Assembly: GCA_034231615.1 (NCBI GenBank)
Contig: CM067302.1
Span: 8,087,114-8,151,113, forward strand
DNA length: 64,000 nucleotides
Direction: 5' to 3'
Source: Meghimatium bilineatum
Taxonomy: Eukaryota; Mollusca; Gastropoda; Stylommatophora; Philomycidae
In this document: piece after piece, positions 1-10,959 of the stretch
Position numbering within the stretch: the first letter of the stretch is position 1
How the letters are laid out: each line of letters opens with the position of its first letter
Made by a program: the position numbers and the translations under genes
Notes under the pieces: generated by a model
The model's database searches: none
What the model was told of the DNA's origin: nothing
The model's input: only the letters and a program-made list of their open reading frames with translations

Positions 1-194
1 CCCATCCATCCACCTATGTTCCTTCAGCGCTGAATACAGGGCAAGGGACAGAAACCAATGCTCTCCGGTTCGAGCGATGTGATGTACTGTGTGTTGTTCG
101 TGTATGTTTTTTTAGACCCATAGTTATATCCTCTTTGATAGCTGTTCCCCGAAGAGTCTCTTTAAATCTTCCTCTTTTTCTTTTGCCATCTGAT

Positions 195-655
195 ATTCGT
201 TGGGCAGGTCATTTGGTGCGTATGACAGACCATCGTCTGCCAAAGATACTTCTCTATGGTGAGCTATAGAAGGGTATACGATCTTAAGGTGGCCAAAGGA
301 AGCGCAACAAGGACTCGTTAAAGAACTCACTGAAAGGCTTTGAAATAGACCACGATACATGGGAAGAACTTGCACAAAATAGATCTACAGGGCGTTCTAA
401 AATAAAAAAGAACGCATCATCTTGTGAAAAGAAGATAAATGCAGCAGCTCAACAGCGGAGAGCAGCTAGAAAGTCACGGATAGACCAAGATCCGTCTACA
501 GTCGTCATTCCATGTCCGAACTGTCAAAGGACATTTAGAGCTCGAATAGGGTTCATTAGCCATCTATGAACTCATAATCAAGGACATAACTCTAATTGAA
601 TTTTCAAAAGTGGATGTAACAAATGGTCATCATCACTTGTGATAGACGAACAACA
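195..655 (+). mobile_element. Lin-6 LINE, 3' end with C-terminal zinc finger
   Basis: Reading on the plus strand gives WAGHLVRMTDHRLPK, then after shifts KGFEIDHDTWEELAQNR and a closing CPNCQRTFRARIGFISHL. This is the C-terminal end of an endonuclease/reverse transcriptase LINE protein of the L2/CR1-like group, whose last domain is a Cys2His2-type finger. The copy is 5' truncated and has stops and frame changes. Related 3' ends lie at 3080-3435 (+), 9780-10200 (-), 54312-54702 (-) and 59583-59965 (-), which share the block around gtcatcatcacttgtg after the finger. Confidence 0.8.
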
Positions 656-924
656 GACAGACGGGCTATGCCTATTCTCACTCCCAATCGCGCATTATTA
701 ATATTGATGTTTGGTGTCTTCTCTTACTTCCTTGTTTCAATCGAATTTTTCTCAACCAACATTTAGGTTTTCTAAAACATTTATTTTCAAATGAGTTTAC
801 TTTCTTCCCCCGTGCTTTTGTTATTTTTCAACATTTGCTGTTAATACAGATATTAATCTGAAGTCAAACAGTAGTAGTTTGATATCTTTACTATTGGCCC
901 CATACCGCATTAATTACTGTTAAT

Positions 925-1312
925 GAACATTAGATTCTAGAACAATTCATAAGATTAACACCACTGAAATGAAATGTGTGAGACGTATGATTGGAGTTAG
1001 CTTGAGAGACAAAATCAAGAATGAAATACTAAGGAAATAATTAAGGATCAAGTCAACAATAGAATACATCCAGAAACAACAAGTTTAATGGTTCGGCCAC
1101 ATAACCAGACAGAAAGAGCAAAGAATTATCCAAAAACCCCATAATAAACTATACGAAAACAGTCGACCTATTGGACGCCCTCGTAAAAGGTGGAAATATA
1201 ACAGCGGAAGAGGCAAATAGAAGGGCAAAAGACCATACACTCACTCTATCCTCAACACCGAAAGGTACACGAGGACAGAAAGAAGAAGAAGAAGACCGCA
1301 CTAATATAGCTC
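925..1312 (+). mobile_element. LINE 3' fragment (RT C-terminal region)
   Basis: Translation shows EMKCVRRMIGVSLRDKIKNE, then WFGHITRQ and RPIGRPRKRWK, the usual tail of endonuclease/reverse transcriptase LINE proteins. It ends in an agaaagaagaagaag tract, the likely 3' tail. Stops interrupt it; only the last 110 or so codons remain. Confidence 0.7.
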
Positions 1313-1574
1313 AAACATGCAGATTGGATAGATATATTTGACAGATGAATCTTACATGATTAAGATATTCAAGGTAAGCCTACAAACAATAATAAAAACA
1401 TACACGTATGGGTGAGATTTCGTGGCCTATAGTATTAATATAAACAAACAATGTCTGGGTGGGATTTCGTGGCCTACCAATATGGTAGGAAAGTTCTAGA
1501 GAGATCTGATCCTTATCCAATAACAACTAAACGCGCGATAATGCAGAAAGAGATGGTGAAATCGGTACTCACTT

Positions 1575-1835
1575 GACTTATGACTCAACCGCCAATACGC
1601 ACAATAATTCTATCAGACAGACTCTTAGAGTCTGTTGCGCACAACAAATGAAAAGTCCATGGTAAGAAAGTAGTGAGTCACTGCTCTAAAAAACATCAAA
1701 AGTAATGCGTGCATCTACTGTCCAGAGCAATGCAGAGATAACAACATAGCTGAACAACATAGCTGAACAACATAGCTGATGTATTAGTGGGTAAAACTAT
1801 AGTATCTCAGCATTTATGGGCATGCATGTGGTTGC
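1575..1835 (+). mobile_element. Lin-1 RNase H fragment with a 13-bp internal triplication
   Basis: A decayed piece of the RNase H end of the I-like element Lin-1. The clearest part is IYCPEQCRDNNIADVLVGKT, which lines up with WIYCPGHAGIRGNERADLLA in the copy at 42519-43395. The stretch aacaacatagctg is present three times in a row at 1739-1779, a local expansion inside the old coding sequence. Confidence 0.6.
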
Positions 1836-2490
1836 GTCTGTGGGTCTCACCAATGGCCCACTAGACATACCATCCATGCAACAGAAAACCTTAGTGGATG
1901 AGATGCCGTTATTTTGAGGTTATCTTCTTATAGAAGCTTCATGGCATATCATCTATACAGTTATGATTTTATTTTGTTGTTGAAATGTTTTTAATGTTTG
2001 CCTGAATATATATGTATGCACCCTCTGTGGTTGGGAGGGAGCCAGAGATGTACTGTGCAGCACTGAGGAGGAGGAAACTGACATCACTGTTTTTCCTATG
2101 GCTGAGGCCCATCATAGAGGCACAGTGACTCAGGACGTGACAATCCTTTTGACTTGAACATTTGGTTGCATGCCTGGAGCAATAGAGAAGTTCGGCATAA
2201 CCAGTAGTCAATTGGTGGCGGGGAATGAGCACAGTGAACCCTATCTTGGCTACAGTGGCTAGGAGCAGTGCATAGGTTTAAACCTACCTTCCTGGAGGTA
2301 TGATAGTTATTCTCTGACTCTGTCCTGGGGTGGGCCGAAAATCCACAGACTTCCCAACAATATAATGCCATCTAATGGCATTTGGTCAAAGGGCATGAGC
2401 CCATGGACCGCTGGATTAGCAACCAACCAACCAGCATTTATGGGAATGTGCCCAAGGTTGTGATGGTTCCTAATCAAGCCAAATGTATTT
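1836..2490. other. Unassigned stretch
   Basis: No gene or clear repeat is seen. A block of about 28 bases at 2385-2412 (starting tcaaagggcatgagcccatg) recurs at 15928-15955, so part of this is a low-copy repeat. Short overlapping open frames on the minus strand (1969-2371) have no recognisable content. Confidence 0.5.
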
Positions 2491-2715
2491 CTTCCTCTGC
2501 TTTCATTCTCAAACTCCTGCAGATAGCAGGTTGTAGTCCGGAGAATGTAATTCGTGTGTCATGATTCAAAGTTTAGTTGCGATATACACGACTGTTGGCC
2601 TGACACATCAGTGTAGCCTCTGAGTTACTTTGACATTATTTGGGATGGGACATCCAACCCCATCCCAAAACATTCGTAGTTGCCTCTTGCGACATGCATT
2701 GGAGATACACAGTAA
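2491..2715 (-). mobile_element. SINE-A copy
   Basis: In plus-strand order it reads cattctcaaactcctgcag, then the block around tgtagtccggagaatg, the cctgacacatc block, gatgggacatccaac and gcgacatgcat. This is the SINE-A consensus in reverse. It is diverged and lacks the extreme 5' end of the element. Confidence 0.75.
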
Positions 2716-3079
2716 ACTAGTATACTACTACTATCCTGTGCTCCTTCCGGGCCCCAGAGAACACATCTTCGAATGAAGACAGATAAAAGTGTACCTACTA
2801 TGTTCTGTATATAACAGAAATGTCGGAAAGACATCCTGACAGTGCTGCAGGTAGAGTATATTGGATGTTCAAATTCAAGATTTCATGGACATCTCAGGGA
2901 AAATAAACAATGAATTACAGCGTGTAGGCCTACCTAGTGATCATCATATAACTTACGTGTGTATTCACGTGCAGTGCAAACGGGTGCGCTTACTACTGTA
3001 TTGACTTTGATTTATAAATTAGTCTTCTAAAATAAGGCACGCTCTTTCAACCCGATGTTATATAATTAAGACACACTCA

Positions 3080-3435
3080 AGTCCTCGCTGAAACATCGTA
3101 AAATTGACGCAGGCTCTTGGGAGAGTCTCGCTCAGGATAGAACAGCATGGCGTTACAGTCTCAGAACTGCACTAGCGGCGGAAGAGACCAGGCAAGATAC
3201 TGCAAGACAGAAGCGGGCTAGTAGAAAAGACAAACCATTTCAACGTCCATAAACAACCTCTACAGATGTCAATTGTGTGGAAGAACTTTTTGTGCTCGCA
3301 TTGGACTTGTTAGTCATTTAAAAATGCACTAGTAACTTTATTATCTTTCATTATTTTTTATTATTATTATTATTATTTTGGTTGAGTTTTGGTCATCGGC
3401 GATTGCGACGGACGAACATCATCATCATATAATCA
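3080..3435 (+). mobile_element. Lin-6-type LINE 3' end
   Basis: The plus strand encodes SSLKHRKIDAGSWESLAQDR and, in another frame, NLYRCQLCGRTFCARIGLVS followed by HLKMH and a stop, which is the C-terminal Cys2His2 finger of this LINE group. The final tract catcatcatcatat at 3418-3430 looks like the 3' tail. At least one frame change separates the two parts. Confidence 0.75.
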
Positions 3436-3575
3436 CCTGAGTTATATTTGAAGGTTCGGGAATTTACAGCATATTTTCCGACCTATCGGCCTACTAAACT
3501 GCTTAGTTAACTAAACTGGTTAACTGAGAGGATGGTAAGCACAAGACTAATGCAGCGTCTAGAAAAAAATCCCTT

Positions 3576-3960
3576 ACTGCATACAGTAAAAAAAACTCAC
3601 AATCAGCATACAGTAAAAAAACTCACAATCAGCATACAGTAAAAAAAACTCACAATCAGCATACAGTAAAAAAACTCACAATCAGCATACAGTAAAAAAA
3701 ACTCACAATCAGCATACAGTAAAAAAAACTCACAATCAGCATACAGTAAAAAAAACTCACAATCAGCATACAGTAAAAAAAACTCACAATCAGCATACAG
3801 TAAAAAAAACTCACAATCAGCATACAGTAAAAAAAACTCACAATCAGCATACAGTAAAAAAAACTCACAATCAGCATACAGTAAAAAAACTCACAATCAG
3901 CATACAGTAAAAAAACTCACAATCAGCATACAGTAAAAAAAACTCACAATCAGCATACAG
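3576..3960. repeat. 26-27-bp minisatellite, about 14 units
   Basis: A unit of 26-27 bp beginning aatcagcatacagt and containing a run of seven or eight A repeats head to tail. Units differ almost only in A-run length, so the array is young. The open frame of repeated MLIVSFFYC on the minus strand is a by-product of the period and not a gene. Confidence 0.95.
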
Positions 3961-3964
3961 GAAA

Positions 3965-5590
3965 AATCATAGTACAGAAGACCAACTGGAATGACTGGTT
4001 CAAGAAATAGGAAATGCCTTTCAGAAACTTTTTTTTTAAACTTGCAGTCTTTGTGGACCTAACTAAAGCATCTGATAAAGTATGGAATGAAGGACTACTC
4101 TTAGAAATAAATTTGAAGGGAGATTGTGCATGTGGATACAGGATTTTCTGCGGTACTGTACAGCAAGAGTACGCCGGATGGAACACTTAGCCATTAAGTC
4201 AGTCTCCAACAAGGTGTACCGCAAGGAGGAGTCATATCCCCAACTCTATTCCTCGACTATAGTACTGACATCATAGACAAGCTAACCAACCACGTCTCCA
4301 AAGCGCTTCATGCTGATGACCTTGCGATATGGAGTGTTGCATATAATATCAACACAGTCACGAGTACAATGCAGACACCACTAAACAACATCAGCAGATG
4401 GACAACTAATGGAGAGTACAGATCAACTTAGCTAAGGCAACAGCAAAATGTTTTACCTTGTCAAATCAAAAAGAAAATGTCAACCTAAAAATGTATGGAA
4501 AAGAGATTGCCTTAGAAGAAAATCCTACTTACCTTGGAGTTACATTGGACTCTCCTGGAAACAACATCTGATTGCGGTAGAGCAGAAAACAACCCGAAAA
4601 CTTTCCCTCGCGAAGAAACTATCTGGCACAAGTTAGAGTGCAAAAAACGATATACTTAAAAGCGTATACACAAGAACAGTTAACCTCTAATAGAATATGG
4701 GATGACAGCATGTGCCACAACATGGAAAACAAACACAGAACGGCTACAGAATGTCCAAAATGCAGGCTTCAGACTAATCACAGAGGCATGAAGACAATCC
4801 TAATTCAATCAATAGAAAATATATAAACATTCGACCACTTGAAAACAGGCGCACAGAAAGAGTACTCGTACACAAACAGAAGATGTTCCGCATGTCAAAT
4901 CATCCAATGCACCCCAAATGCAATAGTTATACAAAAACAGATTGAAGAGAACTAGCTTCCTGCACATATCAAAACAGCCTCATAACCAACAGGAAATACC
5001 CTCCCCAATGACCTCCAAAATGTAGAAATGCTTTCCTGGCTTTAATGAGCCAATTTAAAGTCCAAAAAACATCTCCATCGTCGAAGAAGTTCATGGAATC
5101 ATTAACAGAGAATACCAGAAACCACCTCAGCTAAAGTCTCTGGCACAGGAAATGATTGCACATAAATATGATCCTAAAATATGAACACATGTGTTCACAG
5201 ATGGATGGACATTGAGCTCTTTAAAATATGGAAGTGGATGCGTCTTTATAAAATATAATAACAGAAAGAGAAAGAGCCTAAGTAAAGAGTTTCGAACAGG
5301 AAAGACATGCTTAAAATTCAGAGCAGAAACTGAGGCACTCCTGTAGGTGCTGAGAGCTCATATTTCCACAGATCATCCATCCAACATTCCCCCAATGTAA
5401 TAATGTTCACAGACTGCAAATCCCTATTGGAAACATTGCAAAGCAACAAAAACGAAAATACAATACACAAAATTAGACTTGAACTGGCAAACATAAAAAA
5501 ACCTCAAACATCACTCTTCAATAGCAACCCACCCATTGTGGCATCACTGAAAATGAGAGAGTTATACCCTGGTAAAAGCAGGATGTAAAA
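3965..5590 (+). mobile_element. Lin-2-like LINE, decayed RT and RNase H
   Basis: Pieces of an I-like non-LTR polyprotein appear in order: a VFVDLTKASDKVW palm segment near 4047, QGVPQGGVISPTLF near 4212, ALHADDLAIWS (the YADD-type catalytic box) near 4301, EENPTYLGVTLDS near 4517, an RNase H TDGW segment near 5198 and FTDCKSLLETLQ near 5405. The order and motifs match the much better kept copy at 49985-52446. This copy has many stops and frame changes and no endonuclease domain. Confidence 0.8.
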
Positions 5591-5699
5591 TGGAACAACT
5601 TAGTTATCCTTTGTCATACAGTGGCAAAACACTAATCCGCGATCTTTATACATCACATAAAATGCATAGAAAGATGTGGATATTGACTCGAAACCAGAC

Positions 5700-7915
5700 C
5701 CCATACACCAACTTCATAGGCAACAACAGACCAATAACTTTCGACATAGAACTTGCCACTGCAAGTTGGGAGAGTTGGCGGACATGTTCAATAATAGCCT
5801 TCTAAAGGGCACAGTGAAAGAAGACTGGTTGCACAGCTATTTAGTTCCACTACCCAAACCTGGGAAGGACCACACCAGGATACATGGCTACAGAATAATA
5901 ACTATGCAGAATACGATTGGCAAGCTTTTGGAAAAAATTGTGGCCCGGAAGGTATCGTGTTATCTTGAAAGAAATAAGTGTTTACCAACATTGTTAGGAG
6001 GATATCGTCCAGGAAAGAAGACATGGCAGAATGCAGCCATATTTGCGCAGGATGTTTTTGAGGGGTTTGATTCGCGCATGGAGACGTGCGGTCGCAATAG
6101 ACCTTGAGGATGCGTACAATAGGGTGTCCTTGGATATCTTGATGCACCAGCTGTTAAATCTTGCAGTTAATCCTTTTGTCGTGCGTTGGGTTGGCGCCGC
6201 CCTGATGCACAGGGTTGTAGTTCTTAAGTGTGGTAACTGGATATCTACACCAACGGTTATTAGCCCTGGCCTGCCACAGGGATCGCCTCTATCTCCTGTA
6301 CTTTTCAATGTATATACAGTACATATCGCTGGCAATCAAATCACAGGTGTTGGCAGAACGATGTCATATGCCGATGATATCCTGGTGTATAGACAGAGCA
6401 GAAATCGAGAAGAGTGCGTCGTGGAACTACAGAAGGAGCTGGACAGACTGACAAATTGGTGTCGAGATACGGGAGCAGTGGTTAATCCGTCTAAGGCATT
6501 CGACGTGGTTTTCCTTGAACAATCACATGGTAAAGACACCCATGCCACAAGTTTCGTTGTCCGGGAAAAGTTTAGAAAGAACTAGCACAATGAGATATCT
6601 GGGTGTGTTTTTTGACAGAAGCCTGAGTTTCAGGGAACATGTTGACCACATTATCATAAGGGCAGGCAAAGGCTTAGCAGCAATGAAGGTTATGGCTGCT
6701 GCGCAGTGTGAGCAAAGATTGTTATTTCTTTTGTACCAGGGTTTGGTAGTGGCTGTGGTGGAATATGCACTGGCAATTCTGACTCTTAGCCAAACTCAGA
6801 TCGAAAGACTGGATAGAGTCCAGAATGCAGCAATGCGTATCATTCTGGGATGCACAAGAGACACATCGACAAGAGCTATGCGATACCTACTTGACTGCCC
6901 AACAGCTGAGCATAGATTACAGTATTGCCGTGCACGGGCGTACCTTCAAATACATGCAGATAAGGAACACCCGTTGCATTCCGAAATACAGAAAGTTAAA
7001 GGCAGCAGACTCAAGAGAGGAAGGTCGTGGATGGGACGTGCTGAAGATGTAATACAAAGCGTGTGCCGATTACAGGATGTGGCAGTTGGTGCGGAATGGA
7101 TAGATCTACCCACAGATTTCGAAACTTGTTTGAGAGTAGTAATATCACTTAGCAGGGAATGCAGAGAATGGTGTCCCACAGCTGTGGAGAAAGAAGTGCA
7201 GGCTTTAATCAGTGAGAATACCAAAGAGGGGGATGTGATTATATACACTGATGGATCTGTAATTAGGCATGTTCGCAGTGCTTGGGCCTTTACAGCTCAG
7301 TGCGCAGGTAAAACGATCAAGGAGGAAAGTGGTGCCTTTGCGGTCACTACGAGTAGTATGACCATGGAGACTATGGCGGTGACCAAGGCATTTGAGTGGC
7401 TACGCACACAGAAAGTAACGCAGGTCTGCATCTTGAGTGACTCTATGAGTATGATTAAGAAGGTACAAGTGGGTCTCGTTCGCGAACAGTGGATTGAGGC
7501 CTTGAGAAATGCGAGCTTGAAGGCGGCTACATTTATTTTCGTGCCGGGACATGTGGGCGTTCGAGGCAATGAAAGAGCGGATCAACTGGCATCGTGTGCG
7601 ATTGTGGCAAAGGGCGATGGGGCAATGGATCGCGCTGACGTTTTGAACTCCTTAAGATATATAACACGCGAGAGTGAGACGAATGTGGATGATGATTCCT
7701 TTTCAATGGCTAGGATTAAAGATCAGGGATTGAGATGCGGTATTGCTAGAGGTGAACATTTTGGAGGGCGCAGAAGAATGATGGTCAACCAGCATAGGAC
7801 CGGTACTGTCAGCAGAAGTGTGATGGCGGATACACTCAAGGAGAGATCGGAGCAACTATGGATGTGTCCAGTTTGCAGTGATGATGATCCGACGACTAAC
7901 TAACTAACTAACTAA
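5700..7915 (+). mobile_element. Lin-1, I-like LINE with RT and RNase H, near-complete 3' half
   Basis: The reverse transcriptase part shows GTVKEDWLHSYLVPLPKPGK, then AIDLEDAYNRVSLDIL, SPGLPQGSPLSPVLFNVY and SYADDILVYR (catalytic YADD). The last long open frame, 6515-7903 (462 codons), holds MRYLGVFFDRSLSF and an RNase H domain with the four expected acidic positions in YTDGS, METMAV, LSDSMS and GNERAD, and ends in a CPVC pair. RT and RNase H on one polyprotein is the I-group plan. Two frame changes (around 6060-6090 and 6515-6585) split an otherwise open reading. The tail (aact)n at 7892-7914 marks the 3' end. There is no endonuclease domain, so the copy is 5' truncated, at about 5700 or slightly before. 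Confidence 0.9.
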
Positions 7916-8056
7916 CTGCAGAGTCAGCTGTACCGGATCAGGGTGGCATGCACAAATTAATTTTCATGCGGCACAGGCATACAAAACCCCTTCCTGAACA
8001 CATATTCCGAGACTTCCAGAATACAAAGAACTGCCAGGCATGCATATTCATCATAA

Positions 8057-8487
8057 GTCAGCTGTAAGACTTATTTTCATTTATCCTCATGCTTCCTACT
8101 TGAATTTATTTGTATAAGATATTATTTGAAGAAACATTGTTCTGTCTCTATGTTATTTATGTTTACAAGAAGGCCTTTAGGTCCTTGTGTACGAATATGC
8201 ATGTTCTGTGTTTGTGTTCCTGAGGATACTTTAATACTTGTACGGGATGTTCGTTAATGTTGTAATAGTGCCTGTTTCGATTGATCTGTTCTCAGTGACT
8301 CAGGCTGAGTACACAGGCTGAAAGTCTTGACCACGCCACATCTTTTTTTGGGGATGTGGTTGGTCAAGTACGGAAAGCCCGTTTACTTGTGTTGCAAGGC
8401 GGTTCGGTGCTGCTAGAACAGACCTGGTTCAATTCCCGTCAGCTGTAAGACTTATTTTCATTTATCCTCATGCTTCCTACTTGAATT
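8057..8487. repeat. Direct duplication of about 51 bp flanking 330 bp
   Basis: A near-identical block beginning gtcagctgtaagacttattt is found at 8057-8107 and again at 8437-8487. The bases just before the second copy (ggttcaattcccg, 8418-8440) resemble a polymerase III B box, so the middle may include a tRNA-like SINE head. No coding content is seen between the blocks. Confidence 0.7.
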
Positions 8488-8530
8488 CAATTGATCTCTG
8501 TGACATAAAGTTGAAAATACAAACGTGGTC

Positions 8531-8592
8531 TCCTTACAAGGAAAGGGAGGTCACTAGAACAAATAGAAAATGATATTGGATACTGAATGTAA
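8531..8592 (+). mobile_element. Short Lin-2 RNase H fragment
   Basis: The stretch matches the Lin-2 copy near 51990-52055, sharing gaacaaatagaaaatgat and its flanks. It is only about 60 bp, an orphan piece. Confidence 0.6.
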
Positions 8593-8633
8593 GACTTGAG
8601 TTATATCCCTTTATTATACCTTGCAGCGCCAGG

Positions 8634-9210
8634 TTGAAGTATAGTTTTATGGTTTTCTCTGCTGTTGGATTCCAGTTTTCAAGAGCTTGTAGAGCAGAAT
8701 CTATTACATCTATTCCATATTAATGTATGGCTCAGAAACATGGACACTAAATAAACAATTAGCAGACAAAATTGATGCCTTTGAGATGTGGGTATATAAA
8801 AGAATAGGGAAAACATCATGGAAAGAGAAGAAAACAAATAAAGAAGTGCTAAAGACACTTAATATGAAGAAAGATCTACTAAGAGAAATAAAGATCAGGC
8901 AAATAAAATACTTTGGACACATTAAAAGACATGACACCCTATTGAAGACCTTACATGAGGGTAAAGTCAAAGGGAAGCGAGCAAGAGGTAGGCAGAGATA
9001 CACGTGGGAGAGTAACATTACACGATGGACAGGTTACAGTCTGGCAGAGTGCACCACCAAGACAAGAGACAGGAGATGTTGGAGATACGTTGCAGCCAAC
9101 CTTCGTTGCGGAGACGGCACTTGATGATGATGATGAGAGCAGAAAGGGAGTGTGTGAATGTGCGTATGTATTTACCAGGTTCTTTGGACGTGTAAACATT
9201 TTTGTATTTC
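8634..9210 (+). repeat. Repeat R, copy split by a LINE
   Basis: Two parts, 8634-8699 and 9136-9210, match the uninterrupted copy at 11470-11591 almost end to end. Shared blocks include tatggttttctctg, ttggattc and ggagtgtgtgaat. Lin-3 lies between the parts. Repeat R is of unknown type. Confidence 0.8.
8700..9135 (+). mobile_element. Lin-3 LINE 3' fragment with 9-bp target duplication
   Basis: Open from 8702 to the stop at 9122-9124, it encodes the C-terminal end of an endonuclease/reverse transcriptase LINE: ILMYGSETWTLNKQ, FEMWVYKRIGKTSWKEK, IKYFGHIKRHD and KRARGRQRYTWESNITRW. The tail is (TGA)n. The 9 bp agagcagaa occurs at 8691-8699 and again at 9136-9144, directly flanking the element, and the uninterrupted paralogue of its target lies at 11470-11591. 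The intact frame suggests a fairly recent, 5'-truncated insertion. Confidence 0.9.
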
Positions 9211-9454
9211 AAAAAATGAGTTCTTTGGAGACAGCCTTTATGTGAGCTTAATATAAGCTTCTTTTCGCTCTGTAATCCATCTTTTGCATTGCCTGTCCCT
9301 GCATTCATGGTGTCTGTATAGCAATGATTTATGAGGGGCACTATGTAATGTATTATAAGTATGTATTTGTATGCCACCACTCTGTTATCATTCCCAGACA
9401 TGGGCCGAGAAAACGTACGTGTGAGATAAATCACCGAGAAACGCTGCAAGAGTG

Positions 9455-9548
9455 ACTAAACTAGACAAAATGAGAAATGAAATCAGAAGAATAGGCACAA
9501 GAACATGCACAGAATACATTGAGAAACAACAAATAAAATAGTTTGCCA
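9455..9548 (+). mobile_element. LINE RT C-terminal scrap
   Basis: Translation VTKLDKMRNEIRRIGTRTCT followed by EYIEKQQIK and a stop resembles the LINE tail at 925-1312. Under 100 bp remain. Confidence 0.45.
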
Positions 9549-9718
9549 CCTTCTTCTTCTTCAGCGTTCATTCTCGAAACTCCCCGTGGATCTCTCATGT
9601 AGCAGGACCGTTGGTTGTATTAGATTTTCAGTAGGATGTAGTCCAGAGAATGGAATTGCGTTGTGTTGCCGTTCTATTTGCGCCAATGGCCCGATACATC
9701 CGTCTTCGGTGGGGGCGC
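9549..9718 (-). mobile_element. SINE-B copy
   Basis: Plus-strand order: ttcttcttcagcgttcatt, tgtagcaggac, gtaggatgtagtccagag, tatttgcgccaatggcccg, catccgtcttcgg. All are diagnostic blocks of SINE-B in reverse, over essentially the whole 155-bp element. Confidence 0.85.
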
Positions 9719-9779
9719 CTTATGCGAATGAATTAACTATCAACAAGAACATATTACATAAGATCCGGATTGTTTTGTT

Positions 9780-10200
9780 GTTCGTCCATCACAAGTGATG
9801 ATGACCATTTGTTACATCTACTTTTGAAAATTCAATTTTAGTTATGTCCATGTCTAATAGTTCGTAGATAGCTAATGTGCACTATTACCAGCTGTAAATG
9901 TCCTTGGACAGTTCGGACATGGAATGACGGGCTGTAGATGGATCTTGGTCTATTCGTGACTTTCTAGCTGCTCTCCGCTGTTGAGCTGCTGCATTTTTCC
10001 TCTTTCCACAAGATAATGCGCTCTTGTTGATTGTAGAACGCCATGTAGATCTATTTTGTGCAAGTTCCTCCCATGTATCGTGGTCTATTTCAAAGGCTTT
10101 CAGTGAGTTCTTTAACGAGTCCTTGTGTTTATTTTGGCCACCATGAGATCGTGTACCCTTCTCCTGCTCACCATAGAGAATTATCTTTATCCGGATACAA
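9780..10200 (-). mobile_element. Lin-6 LINE 3' end
   Basis: Reverse complement of the 195-655 element: it shares the segment after the stop (catcacaagtgatgatgacc on the plus strand) and the coding blocks for KGFEIDHDTWEELAQ. It is decayed but collinear with the other Lin-6 copies. Confidence 0.75.
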
Positions 10201-10204
10201 GGCC

Positions 10205-10345
10205 AGAAAATGACCTAGAACTAGATAGATGGATAACAACATTGAACAAATACTGATTCAATGCAACAGAGGTGACACATCTGGCCTTGGATAGACAACT
10301 AAGGCTCCCAGTAACCATTCCTACGCTTAACGGCAAGTGGATATT
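10205..10345 (+). mobile_element. Lin-9 LINE fragment
   Basis: Contains ATEVTHLALDRQLRL, similar to AKATHLALERKLEL at 41690-41735. It is the tail of a LINE protein, with nothing else recognisable. Confidence 0.45.
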
Positions 10346-10483
10346 CTGACCATCATCCACCTGGGGATAGACAACCCGGGGATTGAAGTTGACAAACCCT
10401 TAAGGTCGGTACCAGAACAAACCCCTCCGAGTAGAAGACGAAAAGTGTGTCTGACAGCATATGAAAACCATTTAATCTATTGT

Positions 10484-10755
10484 CGCCCGTGTGTTGCCGG
10501 GGCCCGAAAGGGGAGCAATGAATAGCAACACTGTTTACCTTCCACGCATGTCGTAAAAGGCGGCTAAGGAGGTTATGGGATGGAGTTGGCTGTCCCATCC
10601 CATATAGGGTCAGTGACCCAAAGCCATGCTGGAGTTGGATGTGTCAGGCCGAAAGGCGCAGATATCGCAGCAATGTTGTAAACCATGACACAACGCATTC
10701 CGTTCTCTGGACTACATCCTGCTAATCTGCAGAAGTTTGAGAACGAACGCAGAAG
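10484..10755 (+). mobile_element. SINE-A, full length with 10-bp target duplication
   Basis: A 272-bp copy running from cgcccgtgtgttgccggggc to gaacgcagaag, bounded by aatctattgt at 10474-10483 and 10756-10765. The ends agree with those of the copy at 23855-24122, so this defines SINE-A. Near the 5' end the bases cccgaaagggg can form a short hairpin. No tRNA-like A and B boxes are evident. Confidence 0.9.
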
Positions 10756-10765
10756 AATCTATTGT

Positions 10766-10955
10766 AATTCTGGATTGCAGGCAAAATAGCCATGGGTAGT
10801 CCACAAGAAACACTCAGAAGAACAATACTTAGAGAAAGTAAAACAATCAATATCCATACTATTCAAGAACTGCAAAGAATAGCTTTGAACAGACAGAATT
10901 GGAGAGATTTGACCTCTGAGCTAACTTCAACGCAAAAGGAAAAAGAATGAATGAA
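10766..10955 (+). mobile_element. LINE C-terminal fragment (Lin-8-like)
   Basis: Encodes MGSPQETLRRTILRESK and QELQRIALNRQNWRDLTSEL followed by a stop, the closing region of an L2/CR1-type LINE protein and similar to RRGRPRETLRRTINREG near 59168. It directly follows the target duplication of the SINE-A copy, so the SINE probably landed in LINE sequence. Confidence 0.55.
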
Positions 10956-10959
10956 TCCA

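Noticed and set aside
3656-3877. Open frame of repeated MLIVSFFYC on the minus strand
   Set aside because: It is the 27-bp minisatellite read in a frame that happens to lack stops.
8723-9124. A host gene of 133 codons
   Set aside because: The reading is the C-terminal end of a LINE protein with a (TGA)n tail and target duplication.
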